Shown here: piece after piece, positions 1 through 5,666 of the stretch
How the letters are laid out: each line of letters starts with the position of its first letter
Numbering within the stretch: the first letter of the stretch is position 1
Virus record (IMG/VR): IMGVR_UViG_3300033148_008625
Coordinates: 1-20,950 of that record
Source of the DNA: a virus
Reading direction: 5' to 3' (one strand)
DNA length: 20,950 nucleotides
Notes under the pieces: generated by a model
The model's input: only the letters and a program-made list of their open reading frames with translations
What the model was told of the DNA's origin: nothing
Database searches by the model: none
Translations under genes and position numbers: made by a program

Positions 1-1
1 C

Positions 2-220
2 GATGAGGTTATTGCCAGTGATGCTGGGCAGAGCATAAGTCTTCTGCTACCAGGAACATGGGGGGTTAAAGACACAAGGCGTTTTGGTGCGGGCGGTCCC
101 ATTGGTGAAATTGTGGCGGAAGATGAACGAGGAGTGATTGTACTATTCAATGCACGGGAGGTTAAAGAATATCTACTGCAATTATGCGCTATAGAAAATC
201 AGGTTAAGAGAAAGGAATAA
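2..220 (+). CDS. C-terminal part of an unrecognised small phage protein (5' end outside window)
   Basis: An open frame runs from the left edge to a TAA at 218-220, giving 72 visible residues with no stop. The start lies outside the window. The segment has a Gly-rich middle (GAGGPIGEIV) followed by alternating hydrophobic residues, suggesting a small beta-rich domain, then a short Lys/Glu-rich tail. I do not recognise the family. The stop overlaps the next start by one base (TAATG), so the two genes are probably translationally coupled. The reading frame itself is well supported by the coupling; the function is unknown. Confidence 0.6.
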   Translation, partial: DEVIASDAGQSISLLLPGTWGVKDTRRFGAGGPIGEIVAEDERGVIVLFNAREVKEYLLQLCAIENQVKRKE

Positions 221-522
221 TGCAGATGAAACAATTATCTGAAGAAGAAGCCATTTTAGTATATGAAAGTGGGAAATGGAAAGACTGGTCTGATAGAGCT
301 TTAGTTGGCTATCAGCTTTTTCAGAAGCGGCTATGTGTGCCTTTTGATGTATTTCATGCAGCTATTGAAAGAGTTCTCAATCGTCCTGTATATACGCATG
401 AATTTGGTCTTAATTGGGATGGTTTAGTGGCTGAATATCTTGGTAAAGCCGAAAAACCTACTCTTAAGGAGATTATAGACTTAATTCCAGAAGACAAAAG
501 AATTGTTGTTATGTGTGAGTAA
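220..522 (+). CDS. Conserved small phage protein, 100 aa, unknown function
   Basis: The product is acidic and soluble, with no membrane segment. The first two-thirds read like a recurrent small phage domain: an N-terminal LSEEEAI motif, a central QLFQKRLCVPFDVFH segment, and then RPVYTHEFG. From memory this resembles a domain of unknown function in phage accessory regions (possibly DUF7736), but I cannot confirm the family. The start overlaps the upstream stop (TAATG), and AAGAGAAAGGAA upstream could serve as the ribosome binding site. A second in-frame ATG lies two codons downstream and is the main start uncertainty. The next gene follows after 15 bases. Confidence 0.8.
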   Translation: MQMKQLSEEEAILVYESGKWKDWSDRALVGYQLFQKRLCVPFDVFHAAIERVLNRPVYTHEFGLNWDGLVAEYLGKAEKPTLKEIIDLIPEDKRIVVMCE

Positions 523-537
523 AAGGAAGATACAATA

Positions 538-909
538 ATGTGCTTAGATGAACTGGCAAAATTCAAAGTTGCCAAAGATTATGGCTGGGGAGTGTTTCGG
601 GAAGAGGACGGACAGCTCTTTCAGCGTTTTGGTTGTAAATCGCTAGTGCCAGAGGAAAAGTGGCAAACAGACCCAAATGATTATTCACTTCAAACGGAAT
701 ATGATGGGAAACCCTATAGGACTGGCTTTCATCTGTTTATAAGGGAAGAAGACGCTTTGGGTTATGTTAGCCCGTTTCGCAATGATGAAGTAATCAGAAA
801 AGTAAGATTTAGAAGAATAGTAGCCAAAGGGAAGCAGTATCTTCCTTATACGCTGTCGTCAAAAGCCAATGTCGTTGTTGTAAGGGAAAGGTATGTTGAG
901 AAAGAATAA
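538..909 (+). CDS. Small phage protein of unknown function, 123 aa
   Basis: The product is soluble, about equally acidic and basic, and rich in aromatic residues. It has short beta-strand-like stretches (YGWGVFRE, VRFRRIVAKG, NVVVVRERY) and a central YRTGFHLFI segment. Small phage proteins with a comparable GFHxF motif are common in early regions, but I cannot assign a named family or activity. AAGGAAG at 522-528 lies about 9 bases before the ATG and supports this start. The gene is part of the close-packed plus-strand operon and precedes the next gene by 12 bases. Confidence 0.8.
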   Translation: MCLDELAKFKVAKDYGWGVFREEDGQLFQRFGCKSLVPEEKWQTDPNDYSLQTEYDGKPYRTGFHLFIREEDALGYVSPFRNDEVIRKVRFRRIVAKGKQYLPYTLSSKANVVVVRERYVEKE

Positions 910-921
910 AAGGAGTTTAAG

Positions 922-1110
922 ATGGGAGAACTAAGGAATTTAACCGAAGAAAATGTCGATGAGCTAAAGGCAACTCTAAAGCGAATGCAGAAAGAGAATC
1001 CAGACCTCGAATATTGGTTCTTTCCTCAGAAGGAGGAGACAGAATCGGATACGTTAGAGTTGATTGAAATCACGAAAGAAATTAAAGCTTGGCCTGATAT
1101 TCGATTTTGA
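922..1110 (+). CDS. Small acidic helical protein, 62 aa, unknown
   Basis: The start is supported by a strong AAAGGAG ribosome binding site 6 bases upstream. The product is mostly charged and predicted helical, with a Glu-rich middle and a Trp/Pro-containing C-terminus (KAWPDIRF). I see no catalytic motif and no membrane segment. Long ORFs on the opposite strand at this place are shadows without ribosome binding sites. It belongs to the same operon as its neighbours. It is the last normal-length gene before an unusually sparse stretch. Confidence 0.65.
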   Translation: MGELRNLTEENVDELKATLKRMQKENPDLEYWFFPQKEETESDTLELIEITKEIKAWPDIRF

Positions 1111-1186
1111 CGGCCATGTCTTGATAGACGGTGTTTTGGGAAGGCATTTAGCAAGGAAGTGGAAATTGAGAATATAGGAGGGGATA

Positions 1187-1264
1187 ATGAGCGCCAGCCA
1201 GATTGCGATAACTGGAGAAGAGCTTTTGGCATTAGGGCTCACAATTGCTCAACTTCAACAATAA
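1187..1264 (+). CDS. Tiny ORF, 25 aa (MSASQIAITGEELLALGLTI...)
   Basis: This ORF is too short for most gene callers, but it has one of the best ribosome binding sites in the block: ATAGGAGGGG ends 3 bases before the ATG. The 25-residue product is hydrophobic and helical with an IAQLQQ end, and carries no Cys, Trp or charged cluster. It could be a micro-protein or a leader that couples translation to the next ORF, whose ATG is 3 bases after this stop. Without codon statistics on so few codons the call rests on the ribosome binding site and the position in a gap. Confidence 0.4.
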   Translation: MSASQIAITGEELLALGLTIAQLQQ

Positions 1265-1267
1265 GCA

Positions 1268-1375
1268 ATGGAGTTACCTTATTATAGCCAACATAGAAAA
1301 CTACTAGAAAGTTTGCTTGTAAATTTAGAAAGGGCTCAAAAAGAGTGCCTAAGACGGTTGCAGAGAGCATGCTGA
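1268..1375 (+). CDS. Tiny basic ORF, 35 aa
   Basis: The ATG is 3 bases after the stop of the 25-aa ORF, so re-initiation is plausible; there is no good ribosome binding site of its own. The product is a basic amphipathic helix with two Cys near the C-terminus (KECLRRLQRAC). Function is unknown. It is immediately followed by a non-coding segment with a strong hairpin. It could be spurious. Confidence 0.3.
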   Translation: MELPYYSQHRKLLESLLVNLERAQKECLRRLQRAC

Positions 1376-1474
1376 ATTAGGGACAGTGGATGACGGACAC
1401 CACATAAAAAACGGCTATCAATAGCATGTGCGTCCCCTCTGCGACCGCTTAGCCAATTGAGAGCATAGAAAAAG
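1376..1474 (+). other. Non-coding spacer containing a strong hairpin (1395-1435)
   Basis: No gene-like frame fits here. Bases 1395-1435 fold into an extended hairpin with three stem segments. GGAC (1395-1398) pairs with GTCC (1432-1435), CACAT (1401-1405) with ATGTG (1426-1430), and GCTAT (1414-1418) with ATAGC (1421-1425). An A-rich bulge, AAAAAACG, lies on the 5' side. There is no U-tract after it, so an intrinsic terminator is unlikely. It may be a regulatory RNA element, a processing site or the leader of the gene starting at 1475. Bases 1436-1474 show nothing else I can name, and the same is true of 1111-1186 upstream of the tiny ORFs. Confidence 0.4.
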
Positions 1475-1663
1475 ATGACCGAGAAACAGCAAGCAATAGA
1501 CTTATTTAAGAAAAGAATTGAAGAATTGATTGAAAAGAATCCTCGACAACTGCCTCAGTGGACATATGCTGACCTAATAGGAGCGGCATATCTAATTGAG
1601 GAGTATTCTTATCAGTTGGATTTCATTGCTCGACTGGAGAAGGCATTGTCGAGGAGGGTTTGA
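1475..1663 (+). CDS. Small helical protein, 62 aa, unknown
   Basis: The product is a soluble, charged helical protein: a Lys/Glu-rich first helix (residues 3-22), a QLPQWTYAD turn, then a second helix with several Tyr. No family is recognised. The ribosome binding site is weak: GAGAGC lies about 10 bases upstream of the ATG, and it follows the hairpin at 1395-1435, so its translation might depend on RNA structure. This is inference only. Confidence 0.6.
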   Translation: MTEKQQAIDLFKKRIEELIEKNPRQLPQWTYADLIGAAYLIEEYSYQLDFIARLEKALSRRV

Positions 1664-1703
1664 ATAGTAAGTGAAAGGAAATAATAAAAGTGAAGGAGAA
1701 AGC

Positions 1704-1901
1704 ATGAAAATGTTAGCCTTATCTATAATCATAGTAGCACTTATAGGCAACACACTAAATACAGCCTATAAGCTATATAAACTGCAATATCGAATAGAGC
1801 GGATAGAAAATAACTACCAGCACCTTTTACATCGAATAAACGCAATCGAATATCCAGAAGTGCTTGGAAAGGGAGATCGAAAGGCAAGCAATGGTGGCTA
1901 A
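1704..1901 (+). CDS. Small single-pass membrane protein with coiled coil, 65 aa
   Basis: I prefer the ATG at 1704 over the in-frame GTG at 1671, because GAAGGAGA lies just upstream of 1704. With this start the protein begins directly with a hydrophobic segment (residues 2-17, including LALSIIIVALIGN). A tyrosine-rich helix and a heptad-like stretch (about residues 28-52) follow, typical of a small inner-membrane protein with a cytoplasmic or periplasmic coiled coil. The layout recalls phage Rz1-like, RexB-like or superinfection-exclusion peptides, but no family motif decides. It overlaps the next gene by 11 bases. Confidence 0.65.
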   Translation: MKMLALSIIIVALIGNTLNTAYKLYKLQYRIERIENNYQHLLHRINAIEYPEVLGKGDRKASNGG

Positions 1902-2121
1902 AGAGATTGACAATTACAAACCATATAAAGGTTTCTACGACCTCCGGGACTTCAAGTTGCCTAAAAAGATCTTTATTCGATTGTGGAAGTGTCAGGCTAT
2001 CCTATCTGAAATGAGCGAGAACTCTGATTACTATCAGAGATGGCATCCCTTTCAATGGGAGGCAGCGCAGGAGTTAAGTGCAACGTATCAGTCAATTCTT
2101 TTTACAAAGAGAAAAAGATGA
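1891..2121 (+). CDS. Small aromatic-rich phage protein, 76 aa
   Basis: The ATG at 1891 has GAAAGG about 6 bases upstream and overlaps the previous gene by 11 bases. An in-frame TTG at 1864 would add nine residues and is less likely. The product is soluble, basic and rich in Tyr, Trp and Phe (YYQRWHPFQWEAAQEL in the second half). I do not recognise a family. It ends with a basic KRKR tail and is followed 12 bases later by the next gene. Confidence 0.65.
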   Translation: MVAKEIDNYKPYKGFYDLRDFKLPKKIFIRLWKCQAILSEMSENSDYYQRWHPFQWEAAQELSATYQSILFTKRKR

Positions 2122-2133
2122 AGGGAGATCTAA

Positions 2134-2343
2134 ATGAAAGACCCATCCGAGGTGGTCAAAGCAATATTGGATAACTATGAACCTATTGAGCCAGGGAACT
2201 CCATTGGAGATAGCGCTCAACTAATAAACGGGCAATGGTACGCTCCCAAGTGGGGATGTGATACGTTGCAGCATGTTATTGAGACTATTGAGCAATTAAG
2301 CGGAGAAGAAGGGGAAAAGAATAATGAAAATCAAAATCTTTAA
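2134..2343 (+). CDS. Small phage protein of unknown function, 69 aa
   Basis: AAGGGAG lies about 6 bases before the ATG. The product is acidic and soluble, with a helical N-terminus, a loop-rich middle (NGQWYAPKWGCDT) and a helical Glu-rich end. There is one Cys and no recognisable active site. The last 20 bases overlap the next gene in another frame, and that overlap encodes only the Asn/Glu-rich C-terminal tail. Confidence 0.65.
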   Translation: MKDPSEVVKAILDNYEPIEPGNSIGDSAQLINGQWYAPKWGCDTLQHVIETIEQLSGEEGEKNNENQNL

Positions 2344-2512
2344 AAGAGTAATACGTTATACATTTGATAAATTCCAAAAAGATCAACAAAAAGCGTGGCA
2401 GCTATTAGATCAATTAGATCCTTTTTATAAAGAACCTTTATCTCCTAACAAGCTAATCAACTCTGACCTGGATTCCGCTGCGCTTAAAGCTAAAGGAGGG
2501 TTAAGCATATGA
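2324..2512 (+). CDS. Small basic helical protein, 62 aa, unknown
   Basis: The ribosome binding site AAGGGGAAAAG lies inside the previous gene and ends just upstream of the ATG. The N-terminal third is basic (KIKIFKRVIRY), which could bind nucleic acid or a membrane surface. The rest is an amphipathic helix and a Pro-containing loop. The stop overlaps the next start by 4 bases (ATGA), so the two are probably coupled. No family is recognised. Confidence 0.6.
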   Translation: MKIKIFKRVIRYTFDKFQKDQQKAWQLLDQLDPFYKEPLSPNKLINSDLDSAALKAKGGLSI

Positions 2513-2883
2513 AAGCATTTTTTGGTTGGTATTCAATAATATTCAGCGTTCTATCTTTATTGATATATATTGTTGATAAATCGCCAATTCAGGCAAACTA
2601 TTTTATGTTGGTAGCAGTTTTAATCTTGGCTAAAGAATGGAGGGTAGATAAAATGATACACTATAAAGAAACAAAATACGGTTTTGAGTTTGGCGATGCA
2701 AAAGTTAGTCGCTTCTTTCAAGACGAGAAAAAAGGCTGGGTTACTTTGGGTATAGAATCATCAAAATATCAGGGTAACAGAGCTATACAAATTTATGTAA
2801 CCAAAACAGGGAAAATCAGGATTTTTTCACGTGAAGGTGAATGGTTTCCCAAAGACAAAAGTAAAGATAAAAAAGGAAGATGA
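2509..2883 (+). CDS. Two-TM membrane protein with a small soluble C-terminal domain, 124 aa
   Basis: AAAGGAGG upstream of the ATG and an ATGA overlap with the preceding gene fix the start. Residues 4-21 and 30-43 are hydrophobic and can form a membrane hairpin. From residue 45 a soluble domain begins, with several beta strands (GWVTLGIES, AIQIYVTKTGKIRIF) and a basic Lys-rich tail (KDKSKDKKGR). If the tail is cytoplasmic this would be an inner-membrane anchored regulator or exclusion protein; that is inference. I cannot name the family. Its beta-rich domain and position beside the 65-aa membrane protein make it the best candidate in the early block for an envelope function. Confidence 0.7.
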   Translation: MKAFFGWYSIIFSVLSLLIYIVDKSPIQANYFMLVAVLILAKEWRVDKMIHYKETKYGFEFGDAKVSRFFQDEKKGWVTLGIESSKYQGNRAIQIYVTKTGKIRIFSREGEWFPKDKSKDKKGR

Positions 2884-2892
2884 GGATTGATA

Positions 2893-3132
2893 ATGAGTTA
2901 TATGAATACAGATAGATATAAAAGGATAACTCCCGAGGTTGCTATAGAATATGATGAACATTGGGCAGAGGTGCTGGAACTTGCTGAGAAATATGGTTTT
3001 ATTAGGCAAGGATACGGTGGAGTTGCTATATTAGCAACACATCAAAATATTGATGAGATAGAAGTCCGTCAGGTGCAACCGAGCTATGAGGAAACTATAC
3101 GATGGATTACAATGGACTCAAAACAAAACTAA
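2893..3132 (+). CDS. Conserved small phage protein, 79 aa
   Basis: I choose the ATG at 2893 over the in-frame TTG at 2887, because AGGAAGATGAGGA lies directly upstream. The body (residues 15-50) contains ELAEKYGFIRQGYGGVAIL followed by ATHQN, a pattern I associate with small uncharacterised phage proteins of mobile regions. There is no membrane segment and no catalytic motif. The stop overlaps the next ATG by one base (TAATG). Confidence 0.7.
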   Translation: MSYMNTDRYKRITPEVAIEYDEHWAEVLELAEKYGFIRQGYGGVAILATHQNIDEIEVRQVQPSYEETIRWITMDSKQN

Positions 3133-3287
3133 TGGATGAGTTGCTCAAAGCTTTTGCAAAGCGCTATGACATTGAAAATTGCGATGACTGGGCTATCATA
3201 GAGTTGTATCTTGCAAGGGCGTGCAGTGTGCTTGAGCAAGCAGGATGGAAAAAGGAAGGGAAAGATGAAAAAATTAAAAACACTTAA
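3132..3287 (+). CDS. Small protein, 51 aa, unknown
   Basis: The ATG at 3132 overlaps the upstream stop as TAATG, the usual coupling in this operon. An upstream in-frame ATG at 3102 would create a 31-base overlap and has no better ribosome binding site, so I prefer the shorter form. The product is helical, with a CDDWAIIELYLARAC core and a basic Lys-rich tail. No family is recognised. Confidence 0.55.
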   Translation: MDELLKAFAKRYDIENCDDWAIIELYLARACSVLEQAGWKKEGKDEKIKNT

Positions 3288-3307
3288 CAAATTTAAGGAG
3301 GTAAAAA

Positions 3308-3613
3308 ATGGATAGAGGCATTTTAAGAACACCTATTATGGAAGGGTCTTCTGAGCCGGAAAGGACTCCACAGGTTGAAGAACAAGTGAAGCATGCTTAT
3401 GGAGCTTTGGGAGATTTAACATCTGTTGTAAATGAATTGGGAGAAAGGCTTACAAAAGTAATGAGGGAACCCTATCCAGAGCAAAAAGATGAAGAAAAGG
3501 AGCGCCTTGGAAAAGTACTTGTACCTTTAGCTGGAGATATAAGGTCAATTTCTGAGCATATTGAAGCACAAACTGCTAAGCTCAGGGATTATCTGAATCG
3601 GCTTGAGTTGTAG
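3308..3613 (+). CDS. Helical coiled-coil protein, 101 aa, last gene of the plus-strand operon
   Basis: A near-perfect AAGGAGG sits 6 bases before the ATG. The product is highly charged and almost entirely helical after residue 20. It has two amphipathic stretches (about 25-50 and 65-99), consistent with a small oligomerising protein. No membrane segment or motif gives a function. It is followed by a structured spacer and then by the convergent lysis block. Confidence 0.75.
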   Translation: MDRGILRTPIMEGSSEPERTPQVEEQVKHAYGALGDLTSVVNELGERLTKVMREPYPEQKDEEKERLGKVLVPLAGDIRSISEHIEAQTAKLRDYLNRLEL

Positions 3614-3641
3614 ATTGGCTTGAAATATTAGACTCTTGAAT

Positions 3642-3715
3642 ATCCTTGTGGGTAGCCTTTTAACGACCTTGGCCTTTTTGCTCCTAAGTTCGGTCAGCTT
3701 GGAGACCACAAGGAT
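3642..3715. terminator. Long inverted repeat between convergent operons, possible bidirectional terminator
   Basis: ATCCTTGTGG (3642-3651) is perfectly complementary to CCACAAGGAT (3706-3715), separated by 54 bases. Inside, GACC (3665-3668) can pair with GGTC (3692-3695), so the RNA may form a branched structure in either orientation. The right arm overlaps the last base of the holin stop codon. The place, where two operons meet, fits transcription termination. The long loop and lack of a clean U-tract are not typical of an intrinsic terminator, so a structured RNA remains possible. Confidence 0.35.
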
Positions 3716-4236
3716 TATTTATTAGCTAAAAGTTTTGTCTTATCGGCTGAAGACCTTGAACTCCCATAAAAATAATTAAGTACCATCCCAAAGCCAGCGG
3801 CAAGAGCACCAAAGAGTTGATTGATTGGCCCTATTGCGCTTTCTGGTAATGGCTTGAAATACATCATTCCAGTCATCACAAAAAAGCCTGCTATCACCGT
3901 CCAAGCCAAAGCATAGAGATTAATATCCCTTTTCCCAGTAACTTTTGTAATTTCAATTTCCCTTTGTCTGGCATTCCTTAGATCATCAAAATATAGTCGT
4001 TTAATCTCCAATCCATAATCAGCTTCAATTTCCTTTAATTTAACTAATTGGTCTGGATTGGCAGCTATATTTGTAATATTAGCAGGCGTGAGGTTCTTCT
4101 CTTCAATGCCAAGTTTGGAACTGATTAAAGAAAGCGCTGTTTTTGCTGCCAGTCCGCCCGCCGGGCCGCCTAATGCAGTCCCCAAAGCGGGAAGACCTAT
4201 ATTTAATAGCTTTTTGCCGACTTCTTCCCAACGCAT
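3715..4236 (-). CDS. Holin, three-TM type (GTA_holin_3TM-like), 173 aa
   Basis: The product probably forms inner-membrane lesions that release the endolysin at the end of infection. The N-terminus has a Gly/Ala-rich hydrophobic helix (about residues 12-40), then a charged helical linker, then two clear membrane helices (about 106-127 and 134-157). The end is the hallmark YFYGSSRSSADKTKLL, which is the C-terminal pattern of the GTA_holin_3TM family as I remember it. TAGGAGGG upstream supports the start. It is the last gene of the minus-strand block, 30 bases after the serine protease and two genes after the M23 peptidase, the normal place for a lysis cassette. No separate spanin genes are visible. 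Confidence 0.85.
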   Translation of the reverse strand: MRWEEVGKKLLNIGLPALGTALGGPAGGLAAKTALSLISSKLGIEEKNLTPANITNIAANPDQLVKLKEIEADYGLEIKRLYFDDLRNARQREIEITKVTGKRDINLYALAWTVIAGFFVMTGMMYFKPLPESAIGPINQLFGALAAGFGMVLNYFYGSSRSSADKTKLLANK

Positions 4237-4266
4237 AATCTACCCTCCTATAAATATTCCAATGCC

Positions 4267-5157
4267 TTATTTCTCCTTATTCTTTTTCTCTTCTATCTCT
4301 TTCTTTCTAATTTCAAGACATTGATTTTCTGTTTTCTCTGGATTGAAAATAAAATCATAATGTTCTTTTTCAAGCCACTTATAGATTCGTTCAATAGGTA
4401 TAAATAACCCCATATGAGGGACAGGATTTCCCCAGCCAACAATAGGAACTAAAGAAGGTATTCCTATCAATTCACCTGTCTCTGCTAAAAACATAGCTCC
4501 GCCTGAATTGCCATATATTATTTGACTTGAACTCATATGAAATGGGAGAGAATCTATCTGAAAATTTAATCGAGTAATACATCCAGTAGTAGGTATAGGC
4601 GGAAAACCCAAGCTACACCCACAGGCAACAGTTTCATCCATTACTTTATATTGTACATCGGGTTTTGGAAGAACAGCAACATAATCAATTTTCTCTTCTG
4701 ATCTCAATTTGATAAGCGCCATATCTTCATTTTTATTGTAGAGAACAATTTCTGCCTCAACCTTGAGAGTACCTATCGGAGTAGAAAGATTACGATATTT
4801 AAATATCTCAACATAAACTATGCCTCTCTTTTCTTTTTTAACATCTTTTTGTAAATTGCTGTCCCATTCTTTTGTTATGGTAATAGCACCATCTATGACA
4901 TGATAGTTAGTCAGAATATAGGTTGAATAAATTGAAGAATCTGCCTCAGTTTTTTGTGAGTATACCAATGTTCCTGAACCGCCAACCAGACCCTGTGTTA
5001 CTCTCACAATGGGATAGATGTATTTCTCATGAGCTTCCTTACCATTCATATAAGCAAACACCATGCTTGGCATTACCGAAAGGCAAATAAGTATTAAAGC
5101 CCCCAATGTAATGCCTATGGTTATTAGCCACGATTTTGTTTGAGTAAAATTTCTCAT
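4267..5157 (-). CDS. Membrane-anchored trypsin-like serine protease, 296 aa
   Basis: This is a chymotrypsin/HtrA-fold protease. The triad can be read directly: His86 in ILTNYHVIDG, Asp145 in NEDMALIKL, and Ser218 in IYGNSGGAMF, with an early GGSGTLVY strand. Residues 10-37 form one hydrophobic segment after a basic N-terminus, so the protease domain should sit in the periplasm on an inner-membrane anchor. A Lys/Glu-rich helix closes the chain; no PDZ domain is present. I choose the ATG at 5157, preceded by GTGGAGGAT, over an in-frame GTG at 5169. It lies between the M23 peptidase and the holin, so a role in envelope breakdown, virion protein processing or cleavage of host envelope proteins is plausible. 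The substrate is unknown. Confidence 0.85.
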   Translation of the reverse strand: MRNFTQTKSWLITIGITLGALILICLSVMPSMVFAYMNGKEAHEKYIYPIVRVTQGLVGGSGTLVYSQKTEADSSIYSTYILTNYHVIDGAITITKEWDSNLQKDVKKEKRGIVYVEIFKYRNLSTPIGTLKVEAEIVLYNKNEDMALIKLRSEEKIDYVAVLPKPDVQYKVMDETVACGCSLGFPPIPTTGCITRLNFQIDSLPFHMSSSQIIYGNSGGAMFLAETGELIGIPSLVPIVGWGNPVPHMGLFIPIERIYKWLEKEHYDFIFNPEKTENQCLEIRKKEIEEKKNKEK

Positions 5158-5182
5158 TTTATCCTCCACTAAAAATTAATAT

Positions 5183-5650
5183 TTAATCTATTTCCTGATG
5201 GTTGTCGATGAAAATTTCGGGGTCGCACCTCACAACCTCCACGTGAATATGCGGAGTTACCAAAGGATATTTTTTGCCTATATCCTGTGCAAGCCCGATC
5301 TCATCACCCATTTTTACTACTTTACCTATTAACTCAGGAAAAGGCTGCAAATAAAACATTTTAAGAGTTAACCGTTTTGCAGCAATTACTAATCCGCTAT
5401 ATTCCCCCTGCACATATGGTTTGGCTATTCGTACTATTATACCAGTCATAGGACTTCGGACTATTTGCCCGGGTACACATTTATAATCAGCCCCTTTATG
5501 GAGATAACGCTGGATTTTACCGTTAGCTAATTTCCGTGAGCGTGGCGAACCATAGTATCCCTTTCCCCCTGCATCATTTCTAATCCCTAAGCCTGTGGGG
5601 TTGCCACAACTACCTATGATTGTTTTTTTCTTCTTCCTGCACCAAAACAT
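5183..5650 (-). CDS. M23 family zinc metallopeptidase, likely endolysin, 155 aa
   Basis: The family cleaves peptide cross-bridges in peptidoglycan. The LytM-type zinc and catalytic residues are visible: His51 and Asp55 in HKGADY, and His134/His136 in TPHIHVEV. The supporting glycine-rich elements are also present (VRSPMTGIIVRI, and GKVVKMGDEIG before the final strand). The chain is a single compact catalytic domain with no cell-wall binding domain. The N-terminus (FWCRKKKKT) is basic and not a signal peptide, so release probably depends on the holin. I use the ATG at 5650; an in-frame TTG at 5659 would add three residues. The ribosome binding site is weak in both cases. A tail-associated peptidase is the alternative, but the neighbouring holin favours lysis. 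Confidence 0.85.
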   Translation of the reverse strand: MFWCRKKKKTIIGSCGNPTGLGIRNDAGGKGYYGSPRSRKLANGKIQRYLHKGADYKCVPGQIVRSPMTGIIVRIAKPYVQGEYSGLVIAAKRLTLKMFYLQPFPELIGKVVKMGDEIGLAQDIGKKYPLVTPHIHVEVVRCDPEIFIDNHQEID

Positions 5651-5666
5651 CTTCTTCAACTGATTT

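Noticed and set aside
1026-1242. Two overlapping minus-strand ORFs of 62-68 aa
   Set aside because: They oppose the operon direction, lack ribosome binding sites and overlap each other and the plus-strand genes.
4058-4324. 88-aa plus-strand ORF opposite the holin
   Set aside because: It is a shadow of the Gly/Ala-rich holin frame and the protease tail, and its apparent hydrophobicity reflects the complementary codons.
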